Below, piece by piece: positions 8,443 to 16,925 of a stretch of DNA of 56,848 bases; position 1 is the first letter of the stretch, and each line of letters opens with the position of its first letter. Source of the stretch: UBA4644 sp034933145 (GTDB lineage Bacteria; Bacillota; Clostridia; Oscillospirales; Butyricicoccaceae). Under the pieces are notes generated by a model. That model was not told the DNA's origin, made no database searches, and worked only from the letters and a program-made list of their open reading frames with translations. Where the stretch lies: assembly GCA_034933145.1 (NCBI GenBank), contig JAYFOA010000034.1:1-56848 (forward strand). The letters are read 5' to 3'. Both the position numbers and the translations under genes were made by a program.

Positions 8443-8476
8443 AGCGGCGCGCACCGGCTGACCGTTGCGCGCCGCT
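8443..8476 (-). terminator. Terminator after pckG
   Basis: Arms AGCGGCGCGCA (8443-8453) and TGCGCGCCGCT (8466-8476) form a strong 11-base-pair stem. On the minus strand it is followed by TTTTCGATTTT, so it most likely ends the pckG transcript just before the SGNH gene. Confidence 0.7.
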
Positions 8477-8486
8477 CGGCTTTTTC

Positions 8487-10298
8487 TCAGTTTTTCAGGC
8501 TGCGTTCCAAGAGGTTCAGGGAGGTGCGAAGCTCAGACGGCAGACGATCGCCGACCGTCGCATAAAAGTCCTCGATGCTCGCGATGTCCTCCTGCCAGGC
8601 GTCTGTGTCCACGGTGAGGATGTCCTTCAGCGTCTGCCGGTCGAACATTTTCCCGTCGCAGATCTCATAATCAAGCGCCTCCAGATCAATGTCTTCCGCG
8701 TACGGTATGTATCCAATTGCCGTTTCGCAGGCCTCCGCCTCACCCTCACAGCGCCGGAGGATCCACTCAAGCACGCGGAAGTTGTCGCCGAAGCCCGGCC
8801 AGAGGAAGTTCCCCTCCGCATCGGTTCGGAACCAGTTGACGTTGAAGATCTTCGGCGCGTTGGGAATCTTTTTGCCCATATCGATCCAGTGCTGGAAATA
8901 GTCGCCCACATGATACCCGATAAACGGCCGCATGGCCATCGGGTCGCGGCGCACCACGCCTACCGCACCGGTGGCGGCTGCAGTCGTCTCGGACGCCATG
9001 ATGGAGCCGACGAAAACCCCGTGATCCCAGTCGCGGGATTGATAGACCAGCGGTGCGGTGCGGGCGCGGCGGCCGCCGAAAATGATGGCGGACAGGGGCA
9101 CGCCGTCCGGGTCTTCCCAGTTCTTTGCAATGCAGGGGCAGTTCCGCGCCGGCGCGGTAAAGCGGGAGTTGGGGTGCGCGGCCTTTTCGCCGCTCTGCGG
9201 ATCCCAGGGTTCCCCCTTCCAGTTCAGCAGACCCTCGGGAGGCGTCTTATTGAGCTTTTCCCACCAGACGGTGCGGTCGTTCATATCGAGCGCCACATTG
9301 GTAAAAATCGAATTGCGGCAGGCGCTGGCCAGCGCGTTGGGGTTGCTGTGCGCGTTCGTTCCGGGCGCCACGCCGAAGAAGCCGGCCTCCGGGTTGCAGG
9401 CCCACAGCCGTCCGTCCTTTCCGACGCGCAGCCAGGCGATGTCATCACCGATCGTCCAGACCTTATATCCCCGTTTCGAATAATACTCCGGCGGAAGCAT
9501 CATGGCAAGGTTTGTTTTTCCGCAGGCGGACGGGAACGCGGCCGCCACATATTTGACCTGTCCGTCGGGGTATTCAATCCCAAGGATCAGCATATGCTCC
9601 GCCATCCAGCCCTCATTGCGCCCCTGATAGGAGGCGATGCGCAGCGCAAAGCATTTTTTACCCAGCAGGACGTTGCCGCCGTAACCGGAGTTAATACTCC
9701 AGATGGCGTTGTCCTCCGGGAACTGCATGATGTAGCGTTTCTGATCGTCCAGCGTGCACTTGCCATGCAGACCGCGGACAAAATCATCACCGTCACCCAG
9801 CATCCGCAGGACCGCGTCGCCGACACGGGTCATGATCGCCATGCTGACGACGACATAAATGGAATCGGTAATTTCAATCCCGACTTTGGCAAAGCGGGAA
9901 CCCACCGGCCCCATGGAAAATGGAATCACATACATGTCGCGGCCCTTCATGGAGCCGCGAAGAATCTCCCGCCCGGTCGCATAGGCTTCCTGCGGGTCCA
10001 TCCAGTTGTTGGTGGGTCCTGCATCCTCTTTTTCGCGGGAACAGATAAAGGTCCGGCCCTCCACCCTCGCCACGTCGTTAAGCGCGGAGCGATGATAGTA
10101 GCAGCCGGGCAGCTTTTCCTCATTGAGCTTAATCAGTTCGCCGGTAGCCATGGCTTGCTTGCGCAGATCCTCCAGTTGCTGTTCGCTGCCGTCGATCCAG
10201 ATCACGTGATCGGGGGTCATCAGCGCGCGCGCCTCCTCCACAAACGAGAGGACCGCCTTGTTCGTCACAGAAACCAATTTGTACATCCCCTTAGCCAT
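8487..10298 (-). CDS. pckG: Phosphoenolpyruvate carboxykinase (GTP)
   Basis: Interconverts oxaloacetate plus GTP with PEP, CO2 and GDP. In fermentative clostridia it may run in either direction. The 603-residue length fits the GTP class. The GTP-class P-loop AAFPSACGKTNLAM (253-266) includes the reactive cysteine (259), and GDDIAWL (284-290) is the metal/kinase-2 site. Further conserved stretches are FGGRRARTAPLVYQSRDW and NVNWFRTDAEGNFLWPGFGDN. Start: ATG at 10298 (a GGAG lies some 15 bases upstream); an internal ATG at 10286 is an alternative. It is monocistronic, bounded by a terminator downstream and rsmA's end upstream. Confidence 0.95.
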   Translation of the reverse strand: MAKGMYKLVSVTNKAVLSFVEEARALMTPDHVIWIDGSEQQLEDLRKQAMATGELIKLNEEKLPGCYYHRSALNDVARVEGRTFICSREKEDAGPTNNWMDPQEAYATGREILRGSMKGRDMYVIPFSMGPVGSRFAKVGIEITDSIYVVVSMAIMTRVGDAVLRMLGDGDDFVRGLHGKCTLDDQKRYIMQFPEDNAIWSINSGYGGNVLLGKKCFALRIASYQGRNEGWMAEHMLILGIEYPDGQVKYVAAAFPSACGKTNLAMMLPPEYYSKRGYKVWTIGDDIAWLRVGKDGRLWACNPEAGFFGVAPGTNAHSNPNALASACRNSIFTNVALDMNDRTVWWEKLNKTPPEGLLNWKGEPWDPQSGEKAAHPNSRFTAPARNCPCIAKNWEDPDGVPLSAIIFGGRRARTAPLVYQSRDWDHGVFVGSIMASETTAAATGAVGVVRRDPMAMRPFIGYHVGDYFQHWIDMGKKIPNAPKIFNVNWFRTDAEGNFLWPGFGDNFRVLEWILRRCEGEAEACETAIGYIPYAEDIDLEALDYEICDGKMFDRQTLKDILTVDTDAWQEDIASIEDFYATVGDRLPSELRTSLNLLERSLKN

Positions 10299-10369
10299 AT
10301 AGTAGGAGTCTCCGAACTCATCTTACTATACGCACCGGGAGAAAACAAGCTATAAAACGTGTGATTTGC

Positions 10370-11239
10370 TTATTTTTCAGACAATATTTTGTCTATAATC
10401 AATAACAAGCGTGAAAAATCTGTCAATGTTAACGCTTCTCCGCGAATATTTTCTTTGAGATTGCATGTTTTGAACAAATTAGCCATGTCATTTTTGGGTA
10501 TTTTGCTGCCATATACCGCTGTCAGGGCATTCAGAAGAGTCTTGCGCCGCTGTGCAAAGGCGGCATGGATCAGGCGGAACAATGCTTCCTCATCCCCCTC
10601 CACCGGCGGAGCTTCCCGCCGGGTAAAGCGGACGACGGTTGAATCCACGTTGGGCGCGGGAATGAACCGATCCCGCGGCACCTCCGCCATAATCTCCGGC
10701 CGGGTATGGTACTGCAGCCAGAGGACAAAGGCCCCGGCTTCCGGCGTGCCGGGCTCCGCCGTCAATCGTGCGGCCGCTTCCTTCTGCACCAGCACGGTGA
10801 TCGTGGAGAACCGCCGGCAGGAGACCAGCTTCTCCAGTGCGGGCGTCGTGATGTAATAGGGCAGATTGGCGCACACAACGGCCGGTGCGCTCCCGAACCG
10901 CTCGCTGCATAAAGCGTCAAGATCCAGCCTGAGGATATCTCCCTGCACCACCTCAAAATCGCCGCAGCCGGCCATGGTCTCTGCCAGAAGGGCGGGCAGC
11001 CGCTGGTCAAGCTCCACGGCAACCACCTTTTTCGCGCGGGCGCACAGCTCGCGTGACAGCGCGCCGATCCCCGGCCCCACCTCCAGCACGCAGGTCTCCT
11101 TTGTGATTCGGGCGCTGCCTGCAATGGCGGAAAGCGCCGATGCGTCGCACAGAAAGTTCTGCCCCAGGCTTTTCTGAAATCGGAATCCATGCCGCGTCAG
11201 AAGCGGCCGGATCTCATCGATATTGCATAAGTCAATCAT
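10370..11239 (-). CDS. rsmA: 16S rRNA (adenine1518/1519-N6) dimethyltransferase
   Basis: RsmA/KsgA dimethylates two adjacent adenines in the 3' hairpin of 16S rRNA late in small-subunit assembly, using SAM. The 289-residue protein begins near IDEIRPLLTRHGFRFQKSLGQNFL, carries the SAM motif LEVGPGIGALS and the catalytic motif NLPYYIT, and ends with the rRNA-binding helical domain. The ATG at 11239 has GGAGG five bases upstream; ATG 11257 is an in-frame alternative. A large GC palindrome lies about 65 bases upstream. Confidence 0.94.
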   Translation of the reverse strand: MIDLCNIDEIRPLLTRHGFRFQKSLGQNFLCDASALSAIAGSARITKETCVLEVGPGIGALSRELCARAKKVVAVELDQRLPALLAETMAGCGDFEVVQGDILRLDLDALCSERFGSAPAVVCANLPYYITTPALEKLVSCRRFSTITVLVQKEAAARLTAEPGTPEAGAFVLWLQYHTRPEIMAEVPRDRFIPAPNVDSTVVRFTRREAPPVEGDEEALFRLIHAAFAQRRKTLLNALTAVYGSKIPKNDMANLFKTCNLKENIRGEALTLTDFSRLLLIIDKILSEK

Positions 11240-11303
11240 GTTTTCCTCCGTTTTCATTTCGCGGACGCCGCCCTCCTCGCCCGGAAATGCATTTCCTGTG
11301 ATC

Positions 11304-11329
11304 AATGCCCCGCCGTCCGGCGGGGCATT
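11304..11329. repeat. Perfect 12-bp GC-rich inverted repeat
   Basis: AATGCCCCGCCG and its exact complement are separated by only two bases. It lies 65 bases upstream of the rsmA start and is not followed by a clean T-tract on either strand, so it may be an operator or an mRNA leader hairpin and not a terminator. Confidence 0.5.
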
Positions 11330-11618
11330 GGTAAAAACCCGGCCGCGCCCGCCCCGCCGGCGGCGCGGCAGATGCCGTCCGGCCGTACGTTTCAGCGTTC
11401 GCAGTATCCCTTGCGCCGCCGCAGTCCGTCATTCAGAATCGGCTTTACTTTATTTCCCATTTCACAGGGGGTATTATACATGACAAGGGCATAAATGTCC
11501 ATTGAGTTTTGCGTTTTGAAGGCCGGAGAATGCCGCCCCGAATTGGGCTCCTGCGGATGCTTCGGAAGCAGCCCTCAGGAGTAAGCCGGCAGCCGGGACA
11601 AAACTCCGCCCACAGGAA

Positions 11619-11647
11619 TTGAAAAGAGGAAAAGGATGTGTTATATT
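11619..11647 (+). promoter_or_regulatory. Promoter of the ybjN-AAA+ unit
   Basis: TTGAAA (11619-11624), a 17-base spacer, then TATATT (11642-11647); a second TATAAT follows a few bases on. The first downstream gene starts at 11714 after a GGAGGC site. Confidence 0.6.
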
Positions 11648-11713
11648 ACTATAATAAAATAATTTCCTGAACTGTAAGACAATTCCGGTCAAACAATGAA
11701 TGGAGGCAGTGTT

Positions 11714-12124
11714 ATGGCAGACTATAAAGCCGCGTTTCTCCAGTACATGGATCAAAAGGAAATCAAGTATGCCGACGCGAATGAAAACGTTGTACGGGTT
11801 GCCTATTCGGGCGACAATTTAAAGAGCATCCCGATTTTTGTCTTTTTTGACAAAGACGGAGACAACCTGGTTCAGTTTGCCTGCTGGGAGATCGCAACAT
11901 TCCCCGATGACAAGTACGCTGCCGGACTTTTGACCTGCAATGCCCTGAACTCGAAGTTCCGCTGGGTAAAGTTCTATCTGGATGCGGACAAATGCATCCG
12001 TGCGGAGATGGACGCCTATGTGCAGCTGGAGACGGTAGGCGAAGCGTGCTCCCAGCTTGTGCGGCGCATGGTGGGCATCATTGACGAGGCATATCCCGAC
12101 CTGATGAAGGCGCTCTGGTCATGA
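11714..12124 (+). CDS. YbjN domain-containing protein
   Basis: A 136-residue acidic soluble protein of the YbjN family, whose fold resembles type III secretion chaperones and which is implicated in poorly defined stress or protein-protein roles. The pattern FFDKDGDNLVQFACWEIATFP followed by NSKFRWVKFYLDADKCIRAEMD and the ending SQLVRRMVGIIDEAYPDLMKALW is typical. The ATG at 11714 follows GGAGGC. The gene is directly upstream of, and co-oriented with, a large AAA+ protein (gap 91 bases with a hairpin between), hinting at a chaperone/remodeller partnership. That is inference. Confidence 0.78.
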   Translation: MADYKAAFLQYMDQKEIKYADANENVVRVAYSGDNLKSIPIFVFFDKDGDNLVQFACWEIATFPDDKYAAGLLTCNALNSKFRWVKFYLDADKCIRAEMDAYVQLETVGEACSQLVRRMVGIIDEAYPDLMKALWS

Positions 12125-12134
12125 ATCTCGACGG

Positions 12135-12166
12135 GCCGGACATGGGCAAAGGCCTGTCTCCGGCCC
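12135..12166 (+). terminator. Hairpin between ybjN-like gene and AAA+ gene
   Basis: GGGCCGGA and TCCGGCCC arms enclose an inner imperfect stem, followed by CCTCTTCTTTG. The T-run is poor, so it may attenuate or stabilise the upstream message and not fully terminate. Confidence 0.5.
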
Positions 12167-12215
12167 GCCTCTTCTTTGCGCAGATTTATATATTACATAA
12201 CATCGGTGATGACAT

Positions 12216-14327
12216 ATGATCGTAAAGCTGTCTTTTGATAAGAACTGGATTTTTTCAAACGGAGGCGTGAACAGCCTCTCCGTACAGAAATTTCTCAGCC
12301 AGTGCCGCAGTCAATACGGCGCACAGATCAACATTCTGGAGCAGTATATCAACTGCTGCACCCTTGATCTGACGGTTGCCTGCTCCCCGGATGAGCTGAA
12401 AGCACAGCTGAATAGCATCCTGTGTAAAGATATTCTGGGCGGGCGCGAAAACAACGGCATTTTCCAGCTGGACGTGCAGACGCCGCACGAAGCGGGCACC
12501 CCCGCCGCCGCCGAAAATAACGGCGGCGGAAAGAAACCCTTAGACATCGCAGAGAATCTGCGGCAATACCTCGCGCAGCAGAAACAAAAAGACGGGCAGG
12601 TGCCTGCTGCTTCCCGGGACGACACCGAGCGTCCGGTCTGCCCCGCTGCGGACCCCGCTGCGGAGCAAGCGTCCGCCGCGCCCGTAGACGACGCCAGCAA
12701 AGCGGTGCTCGAGAAGATTGCCCGGCTCACAGGCGCCGAGGCGTTCAAACAGCTCTGCGATGACATCCACACCTGTGCTGCGCTCGTGCGGGAAAACCGG
12801 ACGCAGCAGATGTTTTTCGCCAATACCTATTTGTTCTCCATCAATGTGGGGGAAGGACACAGCTGCGCTCTGGAGTTGCTGGCCGATCTGCTGGCCGCAG
12901 AGGGAATTTTTGAGGAGCGCGGAAAAGTAACCGAGATAGAGCTGCCGGCGTTCTCCGATCCGGAGGCCTCTGCCAAGCTGCAGCATCTTCAGGACGCACT
13001 TGGCAATGGGTTTGATTCCCCCCGCGTCGTCTCCCTGGACATCTCCTCTTGGCTGTACCACACGGGCGGAGCGGATTTTAAGCAGCTGCTCCTGTACATC
13101 TTCCGCCACAATATCAAAAATGTCATCGTGTTCCGTATTCCTTTTGTCGCCGCGAACACGCTCCGGCAGACCAGGCAGGACCTAAGCGATCTGCTTTCCG
13201 TCAGCGAGGTGGTATTCCCTCCCTTTACGCCGGATGAACTGCGGGAGATCGCCGAAAAGATGGTGGCGGAAGCCGGCTTTACGGCCGAAGACAGTGTATG
13301 GCCGAGTTTCAGCCAACTGATCAGCGAAGAAAAGAAGGATGGCTTTTTCTATGGGATTCACACCGTCCGCAAGCTTGTCAATGAGATGATCCGATGCGAA
13401 GAACGCGCCTGCGCGCAGACCGGCTCTTCCGCGCGGCACATCACCGGCGCGGCGGTCGCGTCCATGATGCCCGAACCCGGACCGACCGATGATTCTGCGC
13501 TGAAGGAGCTGGACAAGCTGGTGGGGATGGACCCCATAAAGGTCCAGATCATGGAGATCGTCAACCAGATCTCCATCTCCCGGACACAGGGAATGAGCTT
13601 CCCGCCCTGCATGCATATGCGCTTCGTGGGCAATCCCGGTACCGGCAAGACAACGGTTGCCCGAATCCTCGGCCGCATCTTGAACGAGAACGGCGTCCTG
13701 CGCATCGGTAAGTTCTATGAGCACAGAGGCCGCGACCTGTGCGGCAGCTATGTGGGGCAGACCGCCCCCAGGACCGCCGCCATCTGCCAGGAGGCCTACG
13801 GCTCGGTCCTCTTCATTGACGAGGCCTACTCTCTGTTCCGCGGGGATGGCTCCACCGTCGACTACGGCCGTGAGGCGATCGATACGCTCATTGCGGAAAT
13901 GGAAAATCACAGTGACGATCTTGTGGTGATCTTCGCGGGCTATCCGGAAGACATGGACATTCTTCTGCGTGCCAACGCAGGCATGGCCAGCCGCATCCCC
14001 TATACGCTGACCTTCCCGAATTACACTAGGGAACAGCTCGCTCAGATTTTCTTCCGGATGATTCCCGACCGCTTCCCTTACAACAAAGATTTTGCAGACA
14101 GTGCAAACCAGTATTTTTTAAGCCTGCCTGATTTTATTCTTGAAAGTCCCGATTTTGGCAATGCCCGGTTTGTCCGGAATCTCTATGAGCGCGTCTGGGG
14201 CAAGGCTGCCATGCGCTGCCAAGGTGCGGACAGCATCCGGCTGACGTCGGCGGATCTCGCCGCCGCCATTCAGTCCGCGGATCCCGGCATGCTGAAAAAC
14301 ACTCCGCGCAAGATCGGTTTTCATTGA
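12216..14327 (+). CDS. Tandem AAA+ ATPase, CbbX/SpoVK-like, with degenerate first domain
   Basis: A 703-residue cytoplasmic protein. Residues 1-95 form a novel-looking N-terminal domain, then a low-complexity Ala/Pro-rich linker to about 160. Residues 170-410 look like an AAA+ domain that has lost its Walker A: where GxxGxGKT is expected it reads SINVGEGHSC near 209-218. Residues 425-690 are a canonical CbxX/CfqX-type AAA+ domain with Walker A GNPGTGKT (472-479), Walker B VLFIDE (531-536), a sensor region VVIFAGYPEDM, and a C-terminal lid with arginine-rich NARFVRNLYERV. Such proteins remodel protein assemblies (CbbX acts on Rubisco; SpoVK acts in sporulation). The preceding YbjN gene may encode a partner. 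The start is an ATG with a weak GGTGAT upstream. Target unknown. Confidence 0.85.
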   Translation: MIVKLSFDKNWIFSNGGVNSLSVQKFLSQCRSQYGAQINILEQYINCCTLDLTVACSPDELKAQLNSILCKDILGGRENNGIFQLDVQTPHEAGTPAAAENNGGGKKPLDIAENLRQYLAQQKQKDGQVPAASRDDTERPVCPAADPAAEQASAAPVDDASKAVLEKIARLTGAEAFKQLCDDIHTCAALVRENRTQQMFFANTYLFSINVGEGHSCALELLADLLAAEGIFEERGKVTEIELPAFSDPEASAKLQHLQDALGNGFDSPRVVSLDISSWLYHTGGADFKQLLLYIFRHNIKNVIVFRIPFVAANTLRQTRQDLSDLLSVSEVVFPPFTPDELREIAEKMVAEAGFTAEDSVWPSFSQLISEEKKDGFFYGIHTVRKLVNEMIRCEERACAQTGSSARHITGAAVASMMPEPGPTDDSALKELDKLVGMDPIKVQIMEIVNQISISRTQGMSFPPCMHMRFVGNPGTGKTTVARILGRILNENGVLRIGKFYEHRGRDLCGSYVGQTAPRTAAICQEAYGSVLFIDEAYSLFRGDGSTVDYGREAIDTLIAEMENHSDDLVVIFAGYPEDMDILLRANAGMASRIPYTLTFPNYTREQLAQIFFRMIPDRFPYNKDFADSANQYFLSLPDFILESPDFGNARFVRNLYERVWGKAAMRCQGADSIRLTSADLAAAIQSADPGMLKNTPRKIGFH

Positions 14328-14348
14328 TTCCCGCTCCCGGACAAGAGG

Positions 14349-14386
14349 AAGGGCATGCGCCTGCACGGGCGGCATGCCCTTTTTTA
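14349..14386 (+). terminator. Rho-independent terminator after the AAA+ gene
   Basis: AAGGGCATGC (14349-14358) pairs with GCATGCCCTT (14372-14381), followed by a T-run. Confidence 0.85.
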
Positions 14387-14481
14387 CGGGCCTGCTGCGG
14401 CGGCCGCCCTGGAAGCACAGCAGCATTTCCGGGGCGGATATGCTGGCACGGCGGATTTTTTTAAATCGCGGAAAAATACAA

Positions 14482-14511
14482 AAGCCCTGGAACCATGCGG
14501 TTCCAGGGCTT
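14482..14511 (-). terminator. Rho-independent terminator after rpsI
   Basis: A perfect 13-base-pair stem (arms 14482-14494 and 14499-14511) with a four-base loop. On the minus strand it is followed by TTTTGTATTTTT, 13 bases beyond the rpsI stop. Confidence 0.9.
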
Positions 14512-14524
14512 GCATATTTTGAGG

Positions 14525-14929
14525 TCAGCGCTTGCTGAACTGCGGAGCTTTACGTGCAGCTTTGAGGCCGTACTTCTTGCGCTCCTTCATGCGGCTGTCA
14601 CGGGTAAGGAAACCGGCCTTTTTTAGGACGGCGCGATACTCTGGATCCGCCTGGGTCAGCGCGCGGGCGAGGCCGAAGCGGATAGCGCCGGCCTGGCCGG
14701 TAAATCCGCCGCCCTGAACCTTGACATCCAAATCAAACTTGCCCTCGGTCGCAGTGGCGACCAGTGGCTGCTTGACGATGAACTTCAGGGTTTCCAAGCC
14801 AAAATAGTTATCCAGCGTGCGGTTGTTGACGGTGATGTTGCCGGTACCGCCGGGAATCAGACGAACGCGGGCAACGGAGCTCTTGCGACGGCCGGTGCCG
14901 TAAAAATAAGCCTTTTTCGGTGTATACAT
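14525..14929 (-). CDS. rpsI: 30S ribosomal protein S9
   Basis: S9 sits on the head of the small subunit, its C-terminal tail reaching the P-site tRNA. The 134-residue product has the family hallmarks: YGTGRRKSSVARVRL near the start, GGGFTGQAGAIRFGLARAL in the middle, and the basic tail ending RKAPQFSKR with the terminal KR. AGGAGG precedes the ATG. It lies 14 bases downstream of rplM, the standard L13-S9 operon. Confidence 0.97.
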   Translation of the reverse strand: MYTPKKAYFYGTGRRKSSVARVRLIPGGTGNITVNNRTLDNYFGLETLKFIVKQPLVATATEGKFDLDVKVQGGGFTGQAGAIRFGLARALTQADPEYRAVLKKAGFLTRDSRMKERKKYGLKAARKAPQFSKR

Positions 14930-14943
14930 GCGTCGTCTCCTCC

Positions 14944-15375
14944 TTATTCAGCGGCCCAGAGTTCGGGCTTCTGGGCTTCTTGTTTATGCTGGTCGCCGGT
15001 GTAAATCTTCGCGCGGCCCAAAGACCAGCGGCCGATACTGTTACGGGGCAGCATGCCCTTGATGGCCAGCTTCATCGCCAGCTCAGGGCGCTCTTTCATC
15101 AACTTGCTGTACTGAACTTCCTTCAGCCCGCCCACATAGCCGGAATGGGTCCGGTAATACTTCTGGCGAAGCTTGCGGCCGGTGAGGACCGCCTTGTCGG
15201 CGTTGATGATGATGACGAAATCACCGCAGTCAACATGCGGGGTGAAATCCGTCTTATGTTTGCCGCGCAGAATGGCGGCGGCGGTGGCGGCGGTACGTCC
15301 CAGCGGCTTTCCGGCTGCGTCCAGGATGTACCATTTACGCTCAAGCGTCTCGTTCTTGGCCATAAATGTGGACAT
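14944..15375 (-). CDS. rplM: 50S ribosomal protein L13
   Basis: L13 is an early-assembly large-subunit protein. The 143 residues include RKWYILDAAGKPLGRTA near residue 14, HVDCGDFVIIINADKAVLTG in the middle, and the C-terminal LGRAKIYTGDQHKQEAQKP. GGAGG lies upstream of the ATG. It is the first gene of the rplM-rpsI operon, driven by a strong promoter 54-83 bases upstream. Confidence 0.97.
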   Translation of the reverse strand: MSTFMAKNETLERKWYILDAAGKPLGRTAATAAAILRGKHKTDFTPHVDCGDFVIIINADKAVLTGRKLRQKYYRTHSGYVGGLKEVQYSKLMKERPELAMKLAIKGMLPRNSIGRWSLGRAKIYTGDQHKQEAQKPELWAAE

Positions 15376-15428
15376 GATCGTGTTCCTCCAATTATATTTT
15401 AAAGTTATTTTGCTTTTTCCGCTTCCTT

Positions 15429-15458
15429 GTTATATCACAAAGTCGGGCGGCTTGTCAA
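15429..15458 (-). promoter_or_regulatory. Promoter of rplM-rpsI
   Basis: On the minus strand a perfect TTGACA (15453-15458), an 18-base spacer, then TATAAC (15429-15434), leaving a leader of about 45 bases before rplM. Confidence 0.75.
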
Positions 15459-15561
15459 CGGGGTTCTTCGAATATTTTCATTTAAATATTCCTACCTCTG
15501 ATTTGCGCATGAATCCGCTGAATATCGCCTGTTTTCTTAAAACCCATTTCATTTTTTTCTA

Positions 15562-15590
15562 TTGCGTTTTTTTCCGCTTTTCGATAGAAT
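15562..15590 (+). promoter_or_regulatory. Promoter of the PP-loop/DUF3842 pair
   Basis: TTGCGT (15562-15567), a 17-base spacer and TAGAAT (15585-15590), 20 bases ahead of the start codon at 15610. Confidence 0.55.
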
Positions 15591-15609
15591 TGGAACGGGA
15601 GCTGAGGAA

Positions 15610-16338
15610 ATGCTTCAAAAAATGTTATCGATGGTCCGCAGCTGTGCGGATGGCTACCATATGCTTGAACAAGGAGACCGCGTGGCGGTCGGTGTTTCCG
15701 GAGGCAAGGATTCGCTGACGCTGCTGCGGATCCTGGCCGCGCTGCGGGAATTTCATCCCAGCGGCTTTTCTCTGCATGCGATCACGCTGGACATGGGATA
15801 TCCGGAGATGGACTTTTCCCCCGTGGCTGAGCTGTGCCGTGCGCTGGATGTTCCGTTCCTGATCCGCCCGACGCAGATCCGCCAGGTGATCTTCGATATC
15901 CGGCAGGAGGAAAATCCCTGCGCCCTGTGCGCGAAAATGCGGCGCGGCGCCCTCAACGAAGAGGCAAAGAAGCTGGGCTGCAACAAAGTGGCGCTCGGAC
16001 ATCACTTTGACGACGCGGTAGAAACCTTCCTGCTCTCTTTGCTATACGAGGGACGGATCTCCTGTTTTCTGCCGGTGACCTATCTCGACCGCACGGATCT
16101 GACGGTCATCCGTCCCATGCTGTATATCCATGAACAGACGATCCGCACCTTTGCAGAGCGGGAGCGGCTGCCGGTGGTGCACAACCCCTGCCCCGCCGAC
16201 CGGAACACCAAGCGCGAGGACGTAAAGCAGCTGCTCTTTGAGCTGGAGGGCCGTTATCCCCAGCTGAAAGAACACATCTTCGGCGGCCTGCAGCGGTCGC
16301 CGCTGCCGGGCTGGAAAAAGCCGGAACAGGGAGGCTGA
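15610..16338 (+). CDS. TtcA-type PP-loop tRNA thiolation family protein
   Basis: A 242-residue N-type ATP pyrophosphatase. The PP-loop VGVSGGKDSLTLL spans about 27-39 (SGGKDS 30-35). Cysteines in NPCALCAKMRRG near residue 101 and NPCPAD near 194 match the pair that binds iron-sulfur in TtcA, which makes 2-thiocytidine at position 32 of tRNA. GHHFDDAVETFLL is the family helix. Clostridial homologues include functionally uncharacterised TtcA-like proteins, so the exact nucleoside is uncertain. I chose the ATG at 15610 (GGGAG upstream). Followed at 4 bases by the DUF3842 gene, so likely an operon. Confidence 0.85.
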   Translation: MLQKMLSMVRSCADGYHMLEQGDRVAVGVSGGKDSLTLLRILAALREFHPSGFSLHAITLDMGYPEMDFSPVAELCRALDVPFLIRPTQIRQVIFDIRQEENPCALCAKMRRGALNEEAKKLGCNKVALGHHFDDAVETFLLSLLYEGRISCFLPVTYLDRTDLTVIRPMLYIHEQTIRTFAERERLPVVHNPCPADRNTKREDVKQLLFELEGRYPQLKEHIFGGLQRSPLPGWKKPEQGG

Positions 16339-16342
16339 TCGT

Positions 16343-16753
16343 ATGAACATTCTGATCATTGACGGACAGGGCGGCAAGCTGGGCGCCCAGATCGTAAAAA
16401 CCGTCACAGAAACCTATCCGGAAGCCGTGGTTACCGCGGTCGGGACGAACAGCGTCGCCACTGCCGCCATGCTCCGGGGCGGCGCGCACCATGCAGCCAC
16501 CGGCGAAAACGCCGTCATCGTCGCCTGCCGGAAGGCGGACGTCATCATCGGCCCCATCGCCATCGTCATCGCGGATTCCCTTTTGGGGGAGGTCACCCCC
16601 GCCATGGCCGTTGCCGTCGGGCAGGCCGGCGCCGCCCGCATCCTCCTTCCGGTCAGCAAATGCGAAAACCTGGTGGCCGGGGTCCGGGACGTTCCGACGG
16701 CGGAGCTTTTGTCCGACACAATAAAAAAGCTGGCCGCCTTCGCCGGAAAATAG
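16343..16753 (+). CDS. DUF3842 family protein
   Basis: A 136-residue protein matching DUF3842, a family largely confined to Firmicutes and of unknown role. The opening MNILIIDGQGGKLGAQIV looks like a Rossmann-type nucleotide-binding turn; VGTNSVATAAMLRGGA and IIGPIAIVIADSLLGEVTP are the conserved blocks. It starts 4 bases after the TtcA-like gene, with its GGGAGG inside that gene's end. Function unknown; co-transcription with a tRNA-modification-type gene is the only clue. Confidence 0.85.
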   Translation: MNILIIDGQGGKLGAQIVKTVTETYPEAVVTAVGTNSVATAAMLRGGAHHAATGENAVIVACRKADVIIGPIAIVIADSLLGEVTPAMAVAVGQAGAARILLPVSKCENLVAGVRDVPTAELLSDTIKKLAAFAGK

Positions 16754-16862
16754 GGCGCTCCCCCTTGGCAGACGCGCAGTTTTATGATATTCTGTTTTGC
16801 GGAGCGGCCCGTAGCCGCCCGACGGACAGAAGTCCTTTCCCGATCGCAGATCCACATGATTA

Positions 16863-16925
16863 TATAATTATAATGTAAGATACCAGGAAGGTATCGTTTT
16901 TCAGAAGAAAAACGATACCTTTTTG
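16863..16925 (+). promoter_or_regulatory. Promoter and two-state hairpin leader upstream of the ECF S component
   Basis: TATAAT elements (16863-16868 and 16869-16874) are followed by GATACC (16879-16884) and GGTATC (16890-16895), which can form a small hairpin. The same GGTATC is also the 5' end of a 12-base-pair stem (16890-16901 with 16908-16919) that ends in TTTTT, a terminator. The two pairings are mutually exclusive, as in an attenuator. It may simply terminate the upstream unit. Confidence 0.5.

Noticed and set aside
8358..10355. A 665-residue open frame on the plus strand opposite pckG
   Set aside because: It is the antisense shadow of an unmistakable GTP-PEPCK; GC-rich codons keep the opposite frame open. 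No ribosome-binding site or family motif.
16879..16895. GATACCAG at the ECF leader resembling the synthetic theophylline aptamer
   Set aside because: The second conserved block of that aptamer is absent; a short match is chance. The alternative-stem idea is kept as a separate finding.
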